Source of the DNA: Candidatus Korarchaeum sp.
Lineage (GTDB): Archaea > Korarchaeota > Korarchaeia > Korarchaeales > Korarchaeaceae
NCBI GenBank assembly: GCA_020833055.1
Contig: JAJHQZ010000001.1
Coordinates: 325,236-389,235 of the forward strand
Length of the DNA: 64,000 bases
Direction: 5' to 3'
The notes beneath the pieces were generated by a model that saw only the letters and a list, made by a program, of their open reading frames with translations, was not told the origin of the DNA and did not search any database. This document shows positions 34,201 through 43,100 of this stretch, one piece after another. Positions within the stretch are counted from its first letter, which is position 1. Each line of letters opens with the position of its first letter. Both the position numbers and the translations under genes were made by a program.

Positions 34201-35242
34201 GATCAGGGGATATCACAGTTCTAGCTGAGAAATTGACCCTTTTACCTATCAAATTCTTCCTGAGCCTTCCCTCCTTCCCGCTGAGCCTCTGGAATAGTGA
34301 TTTGAGCGGCCTCCTAGTCCCCTTCTGCATAGCTACAGGCATGCCCGCTGTAGCGTTATTGAAGAAGACGCTCACCCAGTATTGTAGATGGTCCCATTCA
34401 CTCTCAACCATACTCACGGGAGCACCTACTTTCTTAGAATTATTCAGCTTCCTGTTGGCCTTCAGGATCTCAACTAATATGTGAGTCAGATCGTCCTCAG
34501 ACCTCTCACCGGTCTCGAGGTATATCGAGGGCCTAGCTGTCAGAGGGGGGACCAATAGGACTGTGAGAACTGTCCACTCAGGTCTAGCTTTCTTAGGGTC
34601 AAATCCCACTAGAAGGGAATCATCATCACTGATTTTCTCCAATATGTCCCTTATCTCATTGGGCCACAGTCTCCTAGGCTCTGGTTCCTTGATAATGAAT
34701 TTGTAGACTTCCTCTAACTCGACTCTATGGATGGGAGCTCCGCAATGAGGGCACTTCTTATGCTTCTTAACGTAAAGCTTGACTTGCTCCCTCACTTCCC
34801 TCACGAGTTCATCATCGATCACTTTCTCTGGGTTGTCCCTAGCGTACTCATGAGCTCTCTCAATGAAATGAGATCTCCTCTCTTGGGGCAGCAGGACCTT
34901 CCCGCACTTGTGACAGACAGTATTGAGGACGTCCTTTATCCTCTTCACGTAACCTATGTGTATCACGGGCATCGCTAACTCTATCCTTCCGAAGTGCCCA
35001 GGGCAGTTCTTAGGGAGGTTCCCACATACAGGACACCTCTGCCTCGGATTTATAGTCCCGAGCCTAGGATCGAGGACGCCTCCTTGGACTGGGAGGCCTC
35101 CCTCATCGTAAGCAGTAGGTTCAGTTATCTCTATGAACCCTATCTTCCTAGCGTCAGCTGGCGATATTAACCCGAAGATGACTTTATCGAGTTTACAAGG
35201 CAGGATCTCCTCCTCAGGCACTGGCTCCCATATCAAAGCCAA
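31268..35242 (-). CDS. rpoA: RNA polymerase largest subunit RpoA, unsplit (A' and A'' in one chain)
   Basis: 1324 residues covering both parts that most archaea encode as separate rpoA1 and rpoA2. Zinc-binding cysteines CPVCGNLPKNCPGHFG are near 69-84 and CHKCGKV near 112-118. The catalytic NADFDGD loop is intact near residue 480, and the bridge-helix region LTPAEFIFHAMSSRES is near 840. The A'' trigger-loop region reads TQMVLRTFHAPGLLAMDVTH then GVERFKEL around His999, whereas the norm is TQMTLRTFHYAGVxxxNVTLG then LPRLxEI. The catalytic His is kept, but Y, A, N, L and PRL positions differ. Start is TTG with GGTGGG upstream, ten bases after rpoB. No stop or split occurs. Confidence 0.97.
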   Translation of the reverse strand: MALIWEPVPEEEILPCKLDKVIFGLISPADARKIGFIEITEPTAYDEGGLPVQGGVLDPRLGTINPRQRCPVCGNLPKNCPGHFGRIELAMPVIHIGYVKRIKDVLNTVCHKCGKVLLPQERRSHFIERAHEYARDNPEKVIDDELVREVREQVKLYVKKHKKCPHCGAPIHRVELEEVYKFIIKEPEPRRLWPNEIRDILEKISDDDSLLVGFDPKKARPEWTVLTVLLVPPLTARPSIYLETGERSEDDLTHILVEILKANRKLNNSKKVGAPVSMVESEWDHLQYWVSVFFNNATAGMPVAMQKGTRRPLKSLFQRLSGKEGRLRKNLIGKRVNFSARTVISPDPMIDIDEVGVPIEIAMVLTVPEYVNENNIEKLKELVMRGPDEYPGANAIRKGGVTPISLKILQRKGKDALREAAEQLEPGDIVERHLMDGDYVIFNRQPSLHKLSMLGHRVKVLPGATFRLHPAVCVPYNADFDGDEMNLHVPQILDGSVEVRELMGVKYNMLSPRTGGSIIGARQDFITALYMITKKDSLFDKNEATRILSRAGITQLPEPAIKRPKRLWTGKQLISTLLPKDLNFESIAKSAVKASECNDPFCLGDGYVLIRNGELLSGVLDDNIVGTLVKGRLTLIDVLIRDYGEDVAMDFLNKLLKIASKEVLLYGITNSPKELMVPEEAKKEIEEIYSNMKEEVMRLIRSRPITRKITIYRTKEELLRILREEQMLEFDIVQSIDSFWSKVSSVISKYVDPKSNVSIMAKTGARGSMANLAQIMGQVGQQKVKTRIGFVLTSGRPRKGYKDRVLSYFQRGDLSPEARGFVKNSYVSGLTPAEFIFHAMSSRESLIDKGRRTEDSGYFYRRVANSLKDVYVSYDETVRDSMGHIIQFKFGGDGYDPTKLFRNEPVNLERIIRKYVKEERKRGVSKDRIEELLKEENLPLSLADTIYKARPKESELKEIIAELKEGFERAKVEVLTPIGLISAQSIAEPTTQMVLRTFHAPGLLAMDVTHGVERFKELVFYASTSTPTMKIYLKPKCQEDLSNLRKLLRNLRELRVRDLIEEYAIDNFNYRLTIKPDKRALENNMIPMDRFLNIIRTTVKGMKGEVEVEGDKIIVDLYEAAGRDKPLQTLRSWAYRILDKPVSGVRGIKRAWVETVETNGKKEYVIRTSGSNLAAVLSMSCVDIARTITNDCKEIERVLGIEAARNCIFNELASILEEQGLEVDRRYISLVADIMTYSGTIEAIRLQAAGVPSGFFSEMKTPLSKMAFEWTTHVILNTARKGEVNRILGPLDALIMGQTPPIGTGKVAVLWDLSGKMGEMLRNE

Positions 35243-35252
35243 ATTCCCACCC

Positions 35253-38200
35253 CTATATCTCCTCCTTAACGCTCAGCCTCACATCTATGTGCCCGCTCAT
35301 CAGCTCCTCTATGAATAACTTCGAAGCGTAACTAGTTATCAGGGGCTTGACTTCAACTGAGGACTGGCACCTCGGGCAGAAGAACTCATTAGTCTTCTGG
35401 TTGAAGAAAGCTATAGTTCCGCATTCCTTGCAGACGTAAATAACAGTCTTATCGGACTGATCTATGTACCTATCCCTTATGACAGAAGCGGCTCCATGGG
35501 ATATCAAAACTTCGCCCTCCATCTCACCGAGCCTGAGCCCTCCTCCCCTGGCCCTCCCCTCAACTGGCTGCCTCGTGAGGAGTTGCATCTGCCCCCTAGC
35601 TCTAGCGTGTATCTTATCCCTCACCATGTGCTTGAGCCTCTGGTAGTAGCTTATCCCTATGAAGACGGGGGCCTTCAACATCCTCCCAGTCCTCCCATCG
35701 TACATTATCTCCTCTCCACTGTACTCGAATCCCAGCTTGACCAATGCCTCCATCAAATCCTCAACGGGCTCTGACATGAATGGAGTCGCATCCACGAACC
35801 TCCCCTCCAGAGCTCCGACTTTTCCAGCTATTATCTCGTAGAGCTGGCCTATAGTCATCCTCGAAGGTATCGTGTGAGGATCTAAGACTATATCGGGTAC
35901 TATCCCCTGAGCTGTGAAGGGCATGTCCTCATGCCTGTATATCATCCCAAGCACTCCTTTCTGCCCATGCCTAGTAGCGAACTTATCACCTAGTTCAGGA
36001 GGCCTCGTATCTCTCACATTCACTCTTACGAGCTTCTCCCCACCCGTCTTAGTAGCTAGTAATACGTCTGTGACTACTCCCCTCTCCCAAGCCCTCATCG
36101 AGATAGATGTGTCCCTCCTCTCGAATGTGTACTGAGGATACCCGCTCCCCACGGTCAGCTCTGGTGAGAACCTCGGGGGGCTAGTCTTCCCTATGAGGAT
36201 ATCCCCTCCCTCTACGTAAGTCTCGGGATCCACTATGCCATCCTCACCCAGCTTCTGGTAGTACTGCTCCTCCTTCTTACCTGAGACCTTCTTCAGGGCT
36301 ACTGGATTCTCGAACTTATCTCCCTCTATTATAGCATGCCTCCTCGCCTCAGTCTCGTAAGTCCTGAAGAACACAGCTCTAGCAGCCCCCCTATCTATAG
36401 CTCCCTTCGACATCACTAGTGCGTCGTCCATGTTATACCCGTCCATTGGGAGGAGGGCGACGACTAAGTTCTGGCCCGCTGGTCTGTAATTGTAACCAGT
36501 TATCTCAGCTCCCCTAGTCTGGACTATGGGCTTCTGGGGGTAGAACATTAAGAATGCCCTACTATCGAATCTGAGCCTCCAATTCGCTAAATACTCCCCT
36601 AACCCTTGCCTCACCATATTCGCTCCTATTATGTCCCTAGGTATGTTATTGTGCTCAGCGTAAGGTATCTGTGAAGCAGCTACGCCGAACATAGTGTAAG
36701 GAGCGAAATCGAGGTGCGTGTGCTTATCGGTTATCTCCTCTATGCTCTGCGCAACTACAGCATACTCCTCCTCATCTGGGTCTAATAGCTCAACTATCCC
36801 CATTTTCACGAGATCAGTGAAGCTTATCTCACCGGAATCTACCTTCGGGAGGAGCTCTATAGCTTCCTTCAACTTGCTGACTGGGATGAGGGGCCTCCTC
36901 ATCCTCCCAGCATCGGCGTTTATGAATACAGCCCCCTCCTCCTTATTGTATATGAAGTTGACCTCTGTGCTCAGTTCAGCTCTCTTCCCCTTCAGGAACC
37001 TTATAAGTTCCTCTGGCTTATCTGTGAAAGCTATGAGCCTCCCATTGACATATATCGGGGTTAAACTCCCGACTTCCTTAGGTTTAGCTTCCTTAGCTGG
37101 TTTCGCGCCCCAATCGAGCACTAACTCTATTATGGGCTCGGGATCCGTCCCGAACGTCACATCGCAGAATATAGCTAAGCTCCTCACTAGACCTACGTTC
37201 GTCCCCTCCGGAGTCTCTAATGGGCACAACCTCCCTATGCTAGTCCCGTGGGTCTGCCTAACTTCATGGAGCGGGAGGCCGGCGGGGAGGGGGGAATTGA
37301 CCCTCCTCAAGTGATGAAGTGTAGCTATGTAATTCGTCCTCTCTAGGTTCTGACTCACTCCCAGATCCCCTCCTGGCCAAGCACCTGTAGCTACAGCCCT
37401 TATTATCCTCTGGGTGACGAGCTTCTGGCTCTGAATTATCCTCCTTATATCCAAGTCATAGACGCCGCTGCTCAATTGCTCATCAGCTTTCTCCTTTAGC
37501 TTCCTGACTAGTTGATAGAAAGCGTCCCTGAATACTTCCTGCATTAGAGTACCCGATAGCCTCAGCCTCTTGTTGGAGAAGTGATCCTTATCGTCCGGCT
37601 CTAACTTGCCCCTGACGACCTTTAGTAACTTCTCTATCATCTTAGCTAGGAAGTAAGCCTTGACTATGTTATCCTCCTCAGTCACCCCTATGTGAGGGAG
37701 GAAGTTGTTCTTCAAGTACTCCTTAGCGTACCTTATCCTATCGGCCTTCGGGACAGCTTGAACGAGTCTCCTGCCTATGTAATCTAATGCCTCCTCTCTC
37801 GTTATTATCTGCGTCCCTTCCTCCTCAGCTCTCCTCTGGACGTCATCTAAACTGTAGAGGAACTCGTTCCTTATCTCATCGTCCACAGAGGATATAGCGT
37901 CCACTATATCCTCGTCCCTCTCCAACCCCAATGCCTTCAAGAGCATCGCTACAGGGATCCCTCTGAGAGCTCCCGTAGATGCTTTTATCGTCCCGTCCCT
38001 CATGTAGTACTCTAAGTAAAGCCTGGTCCTCAGACCAGCTCTAGCTGAGACTATCTGAGCTACATGCGAATAGGGTTTGTTCTCAGCTACTGTCTGCTCG
38101 ACTATCACTTTATTGGGTGCTATATCATCCCTCATGACGAGGACTCTCTCAGAGCCGTTTATTATGAAGTAGCCACCCGGATCCCTGGGATCCTCCCCCT

Positions 38201-38618
38201 TGCTTATCAACTTCTTCTCATCTAACCCATATAAGTAGCATCCCTTCGATTTCACCATTATGGGGAGGTGGCCTATCCTCACCCTCTCAGTCTTGAGCTC
38301 CATACCTCCAGCGTATACCTTGATCTCCAGCTCGATGGGAGCTATGTAATCCGCGTTCCTCAACCTTATCTCATTGGGCATCGCTGGGAGTGAGGAACCA
38401 TCGTACTCATCTATCTCGGGCCTTCCAACGTATACCTTGCTGAGTATCAGCTTGTAATTCTCGACTAACTCTATCTCCTTGAAAGCATCGACTACTTCCT
38501 GTATGCCCCTCTCCAAGAACCTGTTGAACGACTCTATCTGGACATCGGCTAAGTTCCTCTCCCTGAAGTAAGCCTTGACTATCGGATAGAAATCAACCCC
38601 ATTCCTCTTAGATAGCAA
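35253..38618 (-). CDS. rpoB: RNA polymerase second-largest subunit RpoB, unsplit
   Basis: 1121 residues, equivalent to fused B' and B''. Visible conserved blocks are GYFIINGSERVLVMRDDIAP near 155-174, HGTSIGRLCPLETPEGTNVG near 466-485 (the rifampicin-region equivalent), GYNMDDALVMSKGAIDRG near 730, GDKFATRHGQKGVLGMIYRH near 885-904, and a C-terminal zinc site CKECGTIAFFNQ...FFCPRC. The start is TTG preceded by GGTGAATC. Length and motifs look ordinary. It lies three bases after rpoH and ten before rpoA. Confidence 0.97.
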   Translation of the reverse strand: MLSKRNGVDFYPIVKAYFRERNLADVQIESFNRFLERGIQEVVDAFKEIELVENYKLILSKVYVGRPEIDEYDGSSLPAMPNEIRLRNADYIAPIELEIKVYAGGMELKTERVRIGHLPIMVKSKGCYLYGLDEKKLISKGEDPRDPGGYFIINGSERVLVMRDDIAPNKVIVEQTVAENKPYSHVAQIVSARAGLRTRLYLEYYMRDGTIKASTGALRGIPVAMLLKALGLERDEDIVDAISSVDDEIRNEFLYSLDDVQRRAEEEGTQIITREEALDYIGRRLVQAVPKADRIRYAKEYLKNNFLPHIGVTEEDNIVKAYFLAKMIEKLLKVVRGKLEPDDKDHFSNKRLRLSGTLMQEVFRDAFYQLVRKLKEKADEQLSSGVYDLDIRRIIQSQKLVTQRIIRAVATGAWPGGDLGVSQNLERTNYIATLHHLRRVNSPLPAGLPLHEVRQTHGTSIGRLCPLETPEGTNVGLVRSLAIFCDVTFGTDPEPIIELVLDWGAKPAKEAKPKEVGSLTPIYVNGRLIAFTDKPEELIRFLKGKRAELSTEVNFIYNKEEGAVFINADAGRMRRPLIPVSKLKEAIELLPKVDSGEISFTDLVKMGIVELLDPDEEEYAVVAQSIEEITDKHTHLDFAPYTMFGVAASQIPYAEHNNIPRDIIGANMVRQGLGEYLANWRLRFDSRAFLMFYPQKPIVQTRGAEITGYNYRPAGQNLVVALLPMDGYNMDDALVMSKGAIDRGAARAVFFRTYETEARRHAIIEGDKFENPVALKKVSGKKEEQYYQKLGEDGIVDPETYVEGGDILIGKTSPPRFSPELTVGSGYPQYTFERRDTSISMRAWERGVVTDVLLATKTGGEKLVRVNVRDTRPPELGDKFATRHGQKGVLGMIYRHEDMPFTAQGIVPDIVLDPHTIPSRMTIGQLYEIIAGKVGALEGRFVDATPFMSEPVEDLMEALVKLGFEYSGEEIMYDGRTGRMLKAPVFIGISYYQRLKHMVRDKIHARARGQMQLLTRQPVEGRARGGGLRLGEMEGEVLISHGAASVIRDRYIDQSDKTVIYVCKECGTIAFFNQKTNEFFCPRCQSSVEVKPLITSYASKLFIEELMSGHIDVRLSVKEEI

Positions 38619-38621
38619 GAT

Positions 38622-38981
38622 TCACCCCTCCTGAACTTCCTGAAGATGCCTTTCCCTCACTACGTACCTGTAATAGATCCCCTCATCCCTATATATCTTT
38701 ATCAGATCCCCCGGTTTCGCCCCCAACCTCTCGACCATAGGATCGCTCTCCAATATCTTCGGGAAGAGATCTAGAGGGCCGTACTTCTGGATGAGAGCTA
38801 TCTTCTCCTCTTCGCTCACTATCTCATGCTTCGGGACCATCAAGCTCTCCTCTATGTTTACCTTCAGGGGCTTCCTTAACTTCTTCCCCTTCTTCTCCTC
38901 GACTTCTATAAGGGACTCCTCTTCAGTCTCGTAATCCAGGGGGGCGCCAGCCCCCCGTAGGATATCTTCCTCCTCTACCAA
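38622..38981 (-). CDS. rpoH: RNA polymerase subunit RpoH (Rpb5 C-terminal domain) with acidic N-terminal extension
   Basis: The core, from about Met48 (MVPKHEIVSEEEKIALIQKY), has LGAKPGDLIKIYRDEG and IYYRYVVRERHLQ, the RpoH signature; archaeal RpoH is normally about 75-85 residues. Here about 47 extra residues precede it, mostly acidic (VEEEDILRGAGAPLDYETEE) with a Lys-rich patch (EEKKGKKLRKPLK). The TTG start at 38981 has GGGGGTG six bases upstream, so the extension is probably translated; an internal start at Met48 is the alternative. It is the first gene of the polymerase operon. Confidence 0.9.
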   Translation of the reverse strand: MVEEEDILRGAGAPLDYETEEESLIEVEEKKGKKLRKPLKVNIEESLMVPKHEIVSEEEKIALIQKYGPLDLFPKILESDPMVERLGAKPGDLIKIYRDEGIYYRYVVRERHLQEVQEG

Positions 38982-39039
38982 TCAGGCACCCCCATAGGGA
39001 AAGCTCTCCGTATATGATCGTCCCTCCTTACCGCTCCAC

Positions 39040-39049
39040 TTTTTAAACA
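39040..39049 (-). promoter_or_regulatory. TATA box for the RNA polymerase operon
   Basis: Minus-strand TGTTTAAAAAG lies about 60 bases before the rpoH TTG. It is the best TATA match in the gap and would give a leader of about 35 bases containing GGGGGTG. Confidence 0.4.
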
Positions 39050-39207
39050 TATGCCTAGATGCGATAGAGCTCATGCCAGCTCAGAGGTCCCTAAAAAGAA
39101 TTAACTGATGCTACTCCAGCCAGAAGAGACTAAACATAACTAATTTCTCGTCAGTAGATATATCTTATCTCTCAACTCAATCGAGCGGGGTGATCCGAGG
39201 GCAATCG

Positions 39208-39217
39208 TTTTTAATTT
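39208..39217 (+). promoter_or_regulatory. TATA box for the gene at 39241
   Basis: GTTTTTAATT lies 24-33 bases before the ATG at 39241. This spacing supports that ATG over an upstream in-frame start at 39190. Confidence 0.5.
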
Positions 39218-39240
39218 TCGGGCCTCAGATACAGGGGGTA

Positions 39241-39837
39241 ATGTTGGAGGAGGTCATAGAGATAAGGTGGCACGGTAGAGGTGGTCAGGGGGCTGTTTTA
39301 GCTTCTAGGATAGCTGCTGGAGCTGCTTTCCTCGAGGGGAAGTGGTCTCAAGCTTTCCCCTTCTTCGGGGCTGAGAGGAGGGGGGCTCCGGTCACTGCTT
39401 TCACTAGGATAGGGAACTCCCCGATAAGGTTGAGGAGCCAGGTATATGAGCCGGATGTATTGGTCTTAATGGACCCCATGTTCCTCAACATGGAGCTAGC
39501 TTGGAGGGGGGTAAAGCCTAGCACTATAGTGATAGCGAACACACCGAAGGCCCCGGAGGAGGTGTCCCTCCCAGTGAGAGTGAAGAGGCTCGCTTGCGTA
39601 GATGCTACTGCTATAAGCATGGAGCTAGGTCTCAAAGTAGCTGGGCTCCCCGTCCCTAATTCCCCGATGGTAGGGGCTCTGATAAAGGGAACCTCCCTCT
39701 TCTCAATCGAGAGCGCTGAGAGAGCTGTAAGGGACATACTCCGCAGGGCTGCTGATGTGAATATCGAAGCTATGAGGAGGGCTTATGAGGAGACATCGGT
39801 AGTTGAGGAGCCGGAGGTAAGCGGATCTCAGACTTGA
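39241..39837 (+). CDS. porG: 2-oxoacid:ferredoxin oxidoreductase gamma subunit (PorG-like), solitary
   Basis: Its 198 residues match the gamma domain of pyruvate/2-oxoacid ferredoxin oxidoreductases. Evidence is IRWHGRGGQGAVLASRIAAG near 8-27, FPFFGAERRGAPVTAFTRIG near 40-59, RLRSQVYEPDVLVLMDP, and the C-terminal NSPMVGALIK. The catalytic enzyme needs alpha, beta (TPP) and delta (ferredoxin-like) subunits; none is encoded nearby, as Elf1 and PolD follow. It may serve a complex encoded elsewhere. I start at the ATG after the TATA box; an upstream start would add 17 residues. The 3' end overlaps Elf1 by 10 bases. Confidence 0.9.
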   Translation: MLEEVIEIRWHGRGGQGAVLASRIAAGAAFLEGKWSQAFPFFGAERRGAPVTAFTRIGNSPIRLRSQVYEPDVLVLMDPMFLNMELAWRGVKPSTIVIANTPKAPEEVSLPVRVKRLACVDATAISMELGLKVAGLPVPNSPMVGALIKGTSLFSIESAERAVRDILRRAADVNIEAMRRAYEETSVVEEPEVSGSQT

Positions 39838-40067
39838 CCCTCTATGAATGCATCGAAGAACCTAGTATAAGCGTCTATTTTACCTTCTCCAGGCTTCATC
39901 TCTATCTCCCTCACGAGACCGCAGTTATAACATCTTATTATGGCCTTCCCATCCTTCTTGCTCACTTCAACGGTTATGGAGTTGTGCTGACAGGATGGGC
40001 ACCTGAGGAAAGCGGATCTCCTTCTCCTCCTCACAGGTGTTATAGTCCTCCTCTTCCTCCTTCCCAT
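39828..40067 (-). CDS. elf1: Transcription elongation factor Elf1
   Basis: A 79-residue Elof1/Elf1 zinc-ribbon protein. It begins MGRRKRRT, followed by a basic stretch, and has the zinc site FLRCPSCQHNSITV ... IIRCYNCGLVREIE (CxxC at about 23-26 and 47-50). The C-terminal DAYTRFFDAF fits the family (DVYxxWxD). Elf1 travels with elongating RNA polymerase in eukaryotes. A minus-strand TTTTATACT at 40094-40102 is about 30 bases upstream, suggesting a leaderless start. Confidence 0.9.
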   Translation of the reverse strand: MGRRKRRTITPVRRRRRSAFLRCPSCQHNSITVEVSKKDGKAIIRCYNCGLVREIEMKPGEGKIDAYTRFFDAFIEGQV

Positions 40068-40128
40068 GGTCCATCAAGCTCATATGAGCTCCGAGTATAA
40101 AAGCGGAGCTGATAGTGGGGCCGGGGGG

Positions 40129-40138
40129 ATTTTATACC
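40129..40138 (+). promoter_or_regulatory. TATA box for the replication operon
   Basis: ATTTTATACC lies 21-30 bases before the PolD large subunit ATG at 40159, giving a leaderless start for the replication cluster. Confidence 0.5.
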
Positions 40139-40158
40139 CCTCCCTCCATGATGCTTAG

Positions 40159-43100
40159 ATGGATTACTTCGAGACGCTGAGGAGAGGCATAGAGGAACTG
40201 ATGAGTGTGGCTAGGAGAGCTAGATCCCTGGGGCTCGATCCTAGCAATGATGTCGAGATAAGACTGGCTAATGAACTTCACGAGAGGATAGCCGCTCTCT
40301 TCGGAGTCCCTGAGATAGGGGAGAGGGTCAAGCATTGGTTGGATGCTACGGGAAGCAAGATAGAGACTGCATTTAGAGTGATAAGTGAGATAGTACCTGG
40401 TGATGGGATCGATCTCAAGATTAACCATGAGAGGAGAGCCGAACTAGCTTTGAGGGTCGGGATGGCGATAATAACTGATGCTACTGTCTCAGCCCCTATA
40501 GAGGGGATAAGCAAAGTCGAGGTGAAGAGGCAGGGCGGCACTTACCTCTCAGTGTATTACAACGGTCCGATAAGGACTGCAGGGGGGACTGAGGGGGCGA
40601 TAAGTGTTCTAATGGCTGATTATATAAGGCAGAGGCTTGGGATCGATAGATACAGGCCTACTCAAGAGGAGATAGAGAGGTACGTTGAGGAGGTCTCTCT
40701 TTACAAGAGGATAGCCCACCTCCAGTATAATTCAGAGCCCAGTGAAGTCAGGATAGCTGTATCAAATCTACCTGTCGAGATAACAGGTCCTCCCACTGAG
40801 AAGGAGGAGGTATCGTCATTCAGGAACTTGCCTAGGGTCGAGACGAATAGAGTGAGGGGAGGCGCTGTCTTAGTCATAAACGATTGCATACTACAGAAGG
40901 CCAAGAAGCTGAGGAAGATAATAGATCAGATAAAGGGGATAGGGTTCGATGATTCATGCTGGAGCTGGATAGAGGGAAAGGAGGAGGGGAGTGAGGAGGA
41001 AGCTGGAGGCTGCCCAGTAATTGAGCCATCTTACAAGTACCTGAAGGACGCTGTGATGGGGAGGCCCGTGCTATCGCACCCGTCAAGGATAGGGGGTTTC
41101 AGGCTCAGGTATGGGAGAGCTAGGAACACCGGATTAGCTTCGATAGGGATGAACCCAGCTACAATGTATTTACTCGATAGCTTCATAGCTGTAGGGACTC
41201 AAGTCAGGATAGAGAGGCCTGGTAAGAGCGCTGTCGTCATGCCAGTCGATTCAATAGAGGGGCCCACCGTCAGGCTCAAGGACGGTAGCGTGATCAGAGT
41301 AGATGATCCGGAGGAGGCGATGAGGGTAATTGATCAGGTAGAGGAGATAATACACTTGGGGGACGTGCTGATAGGTTACGGGGAGTTCCTGGAGAACAAT
41401 CACCCGCTGCTGCCATCTGCATGGGTGGAGGAGTGGTGGGAAGCTCTAGTGAGGGGGAAGGGGTTCAGAGCTGAGGTTAGGGGATTCGAGGACGCTCTGA
41501 GAGTATCTAGGGAGCTGGGTGTCCCTCTACATCCCAGGTTCACGTATTACTGGGAGCACATAACATCGGAGGAGCTGCTCAAGTTAGCTGGGGTGATAAG
41601 GAACTCTGAGGGTGCTGAGATCGACTTAAATGGAGATATAAAGAGGATCCTAGAGCTCTTAGGAGTCCCCCATAGGGTGAAGGATGGTAAGATACTCCTG
41701 GATGAGGAGGACTGGAAGGCTTTGAGTTACATAGCATCAAAGCTTCCTGAGAGCTTAGAGGTCCCGAAGTACGCGACGATAAAATTGCTGAATCAATACT
41801 TAGACGTCAAGGTCATGCCGAAGGGCCCGACGAAGATAGGGATGAGGGTCGGGAGGCCGGAGAAAGCGAAGCCCAGGAAGATGAAGCCACCAGTTAACCT
41901 CCTCTTCCCAGTAGGGAACTTGAAAGGTTCTTCCAGATCCTTAGATCAAGCTTATGAGAAGGGGAGCGTTAACGTAGAAGTAGCTCTGAGGTTATGTAGG
42001 AAATGCGGATCTAGGACCACTCTATTCAGATGCCCTAACTGCGGATCCCCCACTCAAAAGATCTCATTCTGCCCTATATGCGGGAGGCAGGTGAATGGGA
42101 GGTGCCAAGACCATCCTAATGCTGAGCCAGTACCTTACAAGAGCGTGAGACTGAACATAAGGGAGGAAGTCGATAGAGCCCTCGGGAAGTTGGGGGAGGG
42201 CCCCGATATATTGGAGAGAGTTAAGGGGGTCAGGGGTCTCACCAGCGGATCCAAGATACCAGAGCCTATAGAGAAGGGGATACTCAGGGCTAAGCACGGG
42301 CTCTTCGTCTTCAAGGATGGGACAGTTAGGTTCGATGCCGTCAACGCTGTGCTGACTCACTTCAAACCTGAGGAGATAGGTGTGAGCGTCGAGAAGTTGA
42401 GGGAGCTAGGTTACCTGAGGGACGTCGAGGGGGAGGATCTGGAGAGAGGAGATCAACTATTGGAGCTCAAGGTCCAGGATGTAATAATACCGAGGGCCGC
42501 GGCTAAGTATCTAGTCTCTATAGCTAATTATGTCGATGAGCTACTAGTAAAGTTCTACGGGCTCGAGCCCTTCTACAATCTGAGGGATGAGAACGATCTA
42601 ATAGGCCATTTGGTCCTCACTATATCTCCACATACTTTCGTCGCTAATCTAGCTAGGATAATAGGCTTCACTAATGCTGATGTGATATTCGCCCATCCCT
42701 TCCTCCATGCTGCCAAGAGGAGGAACGTGGACGGTGATGAGGACTCGATAATGCTAGCTTTAGATGCGTTGATAAACTTCTCCAGGGAGTTCCTCCCATC
42801 TAGCCCTGGGGGTAGGGAGGACGCGCCCCTCCTCTTAGTGACTAAAGTCGATCCCAAGTACATAGACGATGAAGTCTACAATATGGAGGTCTCTGAGCTG
42901 CCTCCCGAGTTCTATGAAGCTACTTACAAGTTCGAGGACCCATCTAAACTCAAAGGGATCGTTGAGACAGTTGGAAGCAGGATAGAAGCGGGGGACCTCT
43001 ATCCCAAGATAATGGGACCAATAAAGACATCCAGGATGGATCTGGGACCACTCCAGACGACATATAGGAAGCTTGAGACAATGTCAGATAAGATGGAAGC

